A model generated the notes under the pieces. It searched no databases. It was given only the letters and a program-made list of their open reading frames with translations, and was not told the origin of the DNA. A program made the translations under genes and the position numbers. Source: Dyadobacter sp. CY261 (GTDB lineage: Bacteria; Bacteroidota; Bacteroidia; Cytophagales; Spirosomataceae). From it: a stretch of DNA of 64,000 nt. The DNA is taken from assembly GCF_021440085.1 (NCBI RefSeq), contig NZ_JAKCPW010000005.1, positions 456,706 to 520,705 of the forward strand, read 5' to 3'. Shown here in pieces: positions 61,133-64,000 of the stretch (its first letter is position 1; the number at the start of each line of letters is the position of its first letter).

Positions 61133-63904
61133 ATGATATATTTACTAATCGACAATGCTTCTCTATTAAATTTAATTCACGATGACTCCGAAGAAGATTA
61201 TGTAGGATTATTGGAAACCCTAGTTGAAAATCAGACGATTGCTCTATTTTCACATCAGACACTCAATGCAGAATGGCAAAATCATAAATATGACTGGCAG
61301 AATCGTTTTCCAAAAACGGAAAGTGGTCCCATAGTGTCAGGAGAACAAACAAGCATTCCGAGTAGAATGCAACGTAATGTAGATAAACTCGATACTCTGC
61401 TACTAAATGTAAGAGAAACGTTTTTAACAAATCAAGGGTTAGAGCAAGAGTCAATCTCTCGCTTCAAAGCTAATCAAGCACCTTTTAGGAAAGGCAGCTT
61501 GAAAGGTCTCAATGACTGGAATATTCTTGGCAGCCTTTGTTACTACTGTGAACAACATATTAAAGATGAATTGTATTTTATATCTCACAATCATACAGAT
61601 TTTGCAGACCCAACTAATCCATCTGAAATAGATCCCACAATAGCAGATCGATTTCCATCAGTCAAAATAAATTATTATAAAAATTATTCGGACTTTTTTA
61701 AATCAATCGAACTAAGAACGAATAAAAGTAGTCTCGTCAACGATATTCGTATTAAAGTAGGCAAATTTTCATTTGAAAAATCAGATTTATCATCTAAAAA
61801 GAAACCAAGAATAATCCAAAGTCTCCATAACATTTTTGAGAAGACTTTCGAAGAACTTACGCATATCCCACCAAGATTTTTAGTTAAGCTTTATCCATTT
61901 TCGAAGTCAATTTCAGATGAGGCAGTTTATAGAAATTTTTCTGTTGATACGCCAAACGAAACATTGATACGATTTTTCGAAAGTCTTCAAATGGTCAATC
62001 AGAAAATTATTATCTATGATGAGTGGTTCATCAAAAACTGCGAAAAATATCAAGAAAAGATCGAGATAATCATTAGTAGAATAAACGACTGTTTGATTTA
62101 TTCAGTTGGGAATATAAAAGATGAAAAACATGCAAAAGTTCTAAGGTTTCAAAATTCAACTTTATTAAATACTGATGAAAATTACTATTCTTTTTCTTTT
62201 AACAAAATCTCTACCAAGGAATTTCCAGAAAAAGAAATCGACAGAAATAAACTAAAACGGGCATACTTCTACTTTCAGCTCGGTGACCTTTATAGCGCAT
62301 ATATACTTATTAATGATGTTCGAAAAAGGTCAAAGAAAAATAAAAAGTATCTTACTTATCTCATCGCAATATTTAATTTAGGTCAACTATACGAATCCAT
62401 CCGATGGTCGTATTCAACCGATAATCGCTTCTCAAGACACATTCTTGAACAGCTATCCAAGATTGATGTAGACGAAGAAATAAATAAATTTAAATACGAA
62501 ACGCACACTGAAATTGCAGAAATGCTTGAAGGATACAAATGCTTCTATCATACGTTAGAAAAAATATCCAAAACCGCAGCAAGCATAAATGCCCAATATC
62601 AAAGTCAATTAATTGGCGGCAGAGCAAACAACAACTTCTCTCAGGAATTAATAAGCCATTTCTTGCACCTAGATACATTTTTTTCAGAAAATGGAGTACT
62701 CTTCGACCATTACTCAGACTATAAAGAGCTTTTTGAAAGTGTTTTTCGCGGGTTGATTGCATCGATTGCAATTAAGAAAGGTCGTGGCAGTCGCTTAGAA
62801 GCACTTGATGATTATCTTTTGATTAAAATCATAACATATTGTGATCGAGGGACAATAGTCAGCCAAATGAACCATTATAGACTTAATCGACTACCATACG
62901 AATCAGAGGGTGGACAATTCTCATTTAACCAATTGGTTGAAAATTTCTTTTGCAGCATTGAGGACGAAGAATTTATGGCAAGAATTAGTGCAAACCATAA
63001 GTTCATGGAGAAAATTCGAAAGTATTTAGAAAATTTCTTATTACTAGGATCATACGTTGATCTCAAAGAAGACGACACCTCTTGGTTTGTTGAAAGATCA
63101 ATCAAGATGTATATTACCAATAGTCAGTTTTCACGTTTTTCATACAATCTATCTCAGCTAATTTCAAAAAGAGGCAGATTTGCTAAGAATGATATTTTAA
63201 TAGATTTGGTAAAGTATTGTTTGGAGAATTTGAACGGTGAAAGTGTGTCGTTAGTAAGCGAGTCATTAGATATTTTGCTAGATAAGGGTTACACAATTGT
63301 TGAGGATAGCCTAATATCTAATTTACTTAGCCTTGAAAATAATCAGTTTATTAAACCACTAATTTATAATGAATTGCTAGTTCAGTTGTCTGGTTTGACA
63401 TCTAGCCATATTCAAGAAGAGATAGTTAATACAATAATATCTAGATCATATCAGCCTAAATCAGCTCATATTACGTGTCTTGCACTTGCCGATGATATCA
63501 TCGCATTCTCTGAGGAAGAATTTGTTAATCTTATAGACACTTTAGACTTAGAAAATAGATATCCAATAGATAATGTTCTATTTGCCACAAAGGAGCCAAT
63601 ATTTAAATATAGAGAAGTGGATCATTTTATCAATACATGCTTTGCAAAGAAAATTCAAACTAATAGTGATAAATTTCAAGATATTAGTCAGCTTAATGAA
63701 TATTATAAATGGCTGTTGGACATGGACAATTTTACTTACGAACAGTTTGACGCGGAGTGGATTCTCCATCTTAATACAAGGCATTGCTTTGACCGAATGG
63801 CATTGAGTAAGCCATTACTGAGATACCTTTATGAGAAGAAGAGTGATTTTCAAGATTATCGAATTGAGTCTGCTATTAGCGAAATTTTTGGCCGCCTCAT
63901 CTAG
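61133..63904 (+). CDS. Large protein with N-terminal PIN-like nuclease domain
   Basis: A 923-residue protein not recognised as a named family. The first 190 residues look PIN-like: IYLLIDNASLLNLI gives the first acidic residue (D7), an acidic helix and GLNDWNILGSLCYYCEQ follow, and LYFISHNHTDFAD supplies the last acidic positions, the order of DUF4935-type PIN domains. The remaining 700 residues are helical with repeat-like blocks (YFYFQLGDLYSAYILINDVRK) that suggest TPR- or HEAT-like scaffolding. No signal peptide or membrane segment. It is AT-rich cargo of the island. A toxin or defence nuclease is plausible but is inference. Confidence 0.6.
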   Translation: MIYLLIDNASLLNLIHDDSEEDYVGLLETLVENQTIALFSHQTLNAEWQNHKYDWQNRFPKTESGPIVSGEQTSIPSRMQRNVDKLDTLLLNVRETFLTNQGLEQESISRFKANQAPFRKGSLKGLNDWNILGSLCYYCEQHIKDELYFISHNHTDFADPTNPSEIDPTIADRFPSVKINYYKNYSDFFKSIELRTNKSSLVNDIRIKVGKFSFEKSDLSSKKKPRIIQSLHNIFEKTFEELTHIPPRFLVKLYPFSKSISDEAVYRNFSVDTPNETLIRFFESLQMVNQKIIIYDEWFIKNCEKYQEKIEIIISRINDCLIYSVGNIKDEKHAKVLRFQNSTLLNTDENYYSFSFNKISTKEFPEKEIDRNKLKRAYFYFQLGDLYSAYILINDVRKRSKKNKKYLTYLIAIFNLGQLYESIRWSYSTDNRFSRHILEQLSKIDVDEEINKFKYETHTEIAEMLEGYKCFYHTLEKISKTAASINAQYQSQLIGGRANNNFSQELISHFLHLDTFFSENGVLFDHYSDYKELFESVFRGLIASIAIKKGRGSRLEALDDYLLIKIITYCDRGTIVSQMNHYRLNRLPYESEGGQFSFNQLVENFFCSIEDEEFMARISANHKFMEKIRKYLENFLLLGSYVDLKEDDTSWFVERSIKMYITNSQFSRFSYNLSQLISKRGRFAKNDILIDLVKYCLENLNGESVSLVSESLDILLDKGYTIVEDSLISNLLSLENNQFIKPLIYNELLVQLSGLTSSHIQEEIVNTIISRSYQPKSAHITCLALADDIIAFSEEEFVNLIDTLDLENRYPIDNVLFATKEPIFKYREVDHFINTCFAKKIQTNSDKFQDISQLNEYYKWLLDMDNFTYEQFDAEWILHLNTRHCFDRMALSKPLLRYLYEKKSDFQDYRIESAISEIFGRLI

Positions 63905-64000
63905 GTGAAGTACTCCCTATTTTCAAGACCAGCGATTGGCTATTGTTAATTTAGATTAAGCGGCATTCAGATAAAGGGTTATGGGTTTCTTGCGGTCAAT

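Larger units (their letters stand above)
49037..64000. mobile_element. Integrated defence island behind tRNA-His (right end outside the window)
   Basis: The island starts at tRNA-His, followed by a frameshifted integrase, and runs at least to 63904. It contains Thoeris genes, an LRR-Roco-TIR protein with an FGE-fold partner, an oriT-like region, mobC-mobA, a structured repeat and a PIN-like protein. The genes from 51.1 to 58.3 kb and from 61.1 kb on are visibly AT-rich against the flanking core. No second tRNA-His core was found before base 64000, so the right boundary is unknown. Confidence 0.65.

Overview
The window looks like a chromosome segment from a Bacteroidota bacterium of the Cytophagales, plausibly Dyadobacter-like (inference from gene content, not a database match). 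The signs are type IX secretion C-terminal sorting domains, a gliding-motility GldA, many SGC/SCK-type lipoproteins, TAnnTTTG-type -7 promoter boxes, few clear Shine-Dalgarno sites, and IntDOT-like tyrosine recombinases.

Bases 1-21100 are mostly ordinary accessory metabolism and regulation. They hold a partial gluconate-dehydrogenase subunit, two paralogous XRE regulators with an identical upstream palindrome (417-842 and 15080-15505), an EthD/LysR divergent pair, a condensation-domain protein, an alpha/beta hydrolase, and a long minus-strand cluster (13942 to 6202). That cluster encodes a cupin, a carboxymuconolactone-decarboxylase/monooxygenase fusion, a cyclophilin-like lipoprotein, an acetyltransferase, a zinc alcohol dehydrogenase and a PaoABC-type molybdenum aldehyde oxidoreductase, flanked by two AraC regulators. 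Lipoproteins, a nonsense-interrupted HipB-like regulator and a secreted metalloprotease follow.

Bases 21194-27760 form a tRNA-Arg integration hotspot. A decayed integrase and att region of an older element (21194-22074) lie beside a 5.6-kb element (22054-27706) bounded by 185-bp direct repeats. The younger element carries an intact integrase, an AbiH-family abortive-infection gene, a PKD lipoprotein, an oriT-like region and a mobilisation module collapsed by an internal deletion.

Bases 27850-48914 are core-like: enoyl-CoA hydratase, PAP2-like protein, asnS, secreted T9SS proteins, serine hydrolases, nuoL-nuoM, a NagX-like acyltransferase, gldA, a GH3/beta-lactamase fusion, a 1537-residue Ig-like repeat protein, tadA and superoxide dismutase.

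Bases 49037 to the window end are a second, AT-rich island behind tRNA-His. It has a frameshifted integrase, a Cas2/SinR-like small protein, a Thoeris system (ThsA with SIR2-SLOG, plus two TIR-type ThsB proteins), an LRR-Roco GTPase-TIR protein paired with an FGE/lectin-fold protein, an intact mobC-mobA pair with the same oriT-like region, a 115-nt complex hairpin shared with the first island, and a 923-residue PIN-like protein. The two islands are complementary: one has an intact integrase and a broken relaxase, the other the reverse. The most novel candidates are the FGE/LRR-Roco-TIR pair, the PIN-like large protein, and the shared oriT and hairpin elements that may let one island move the other.
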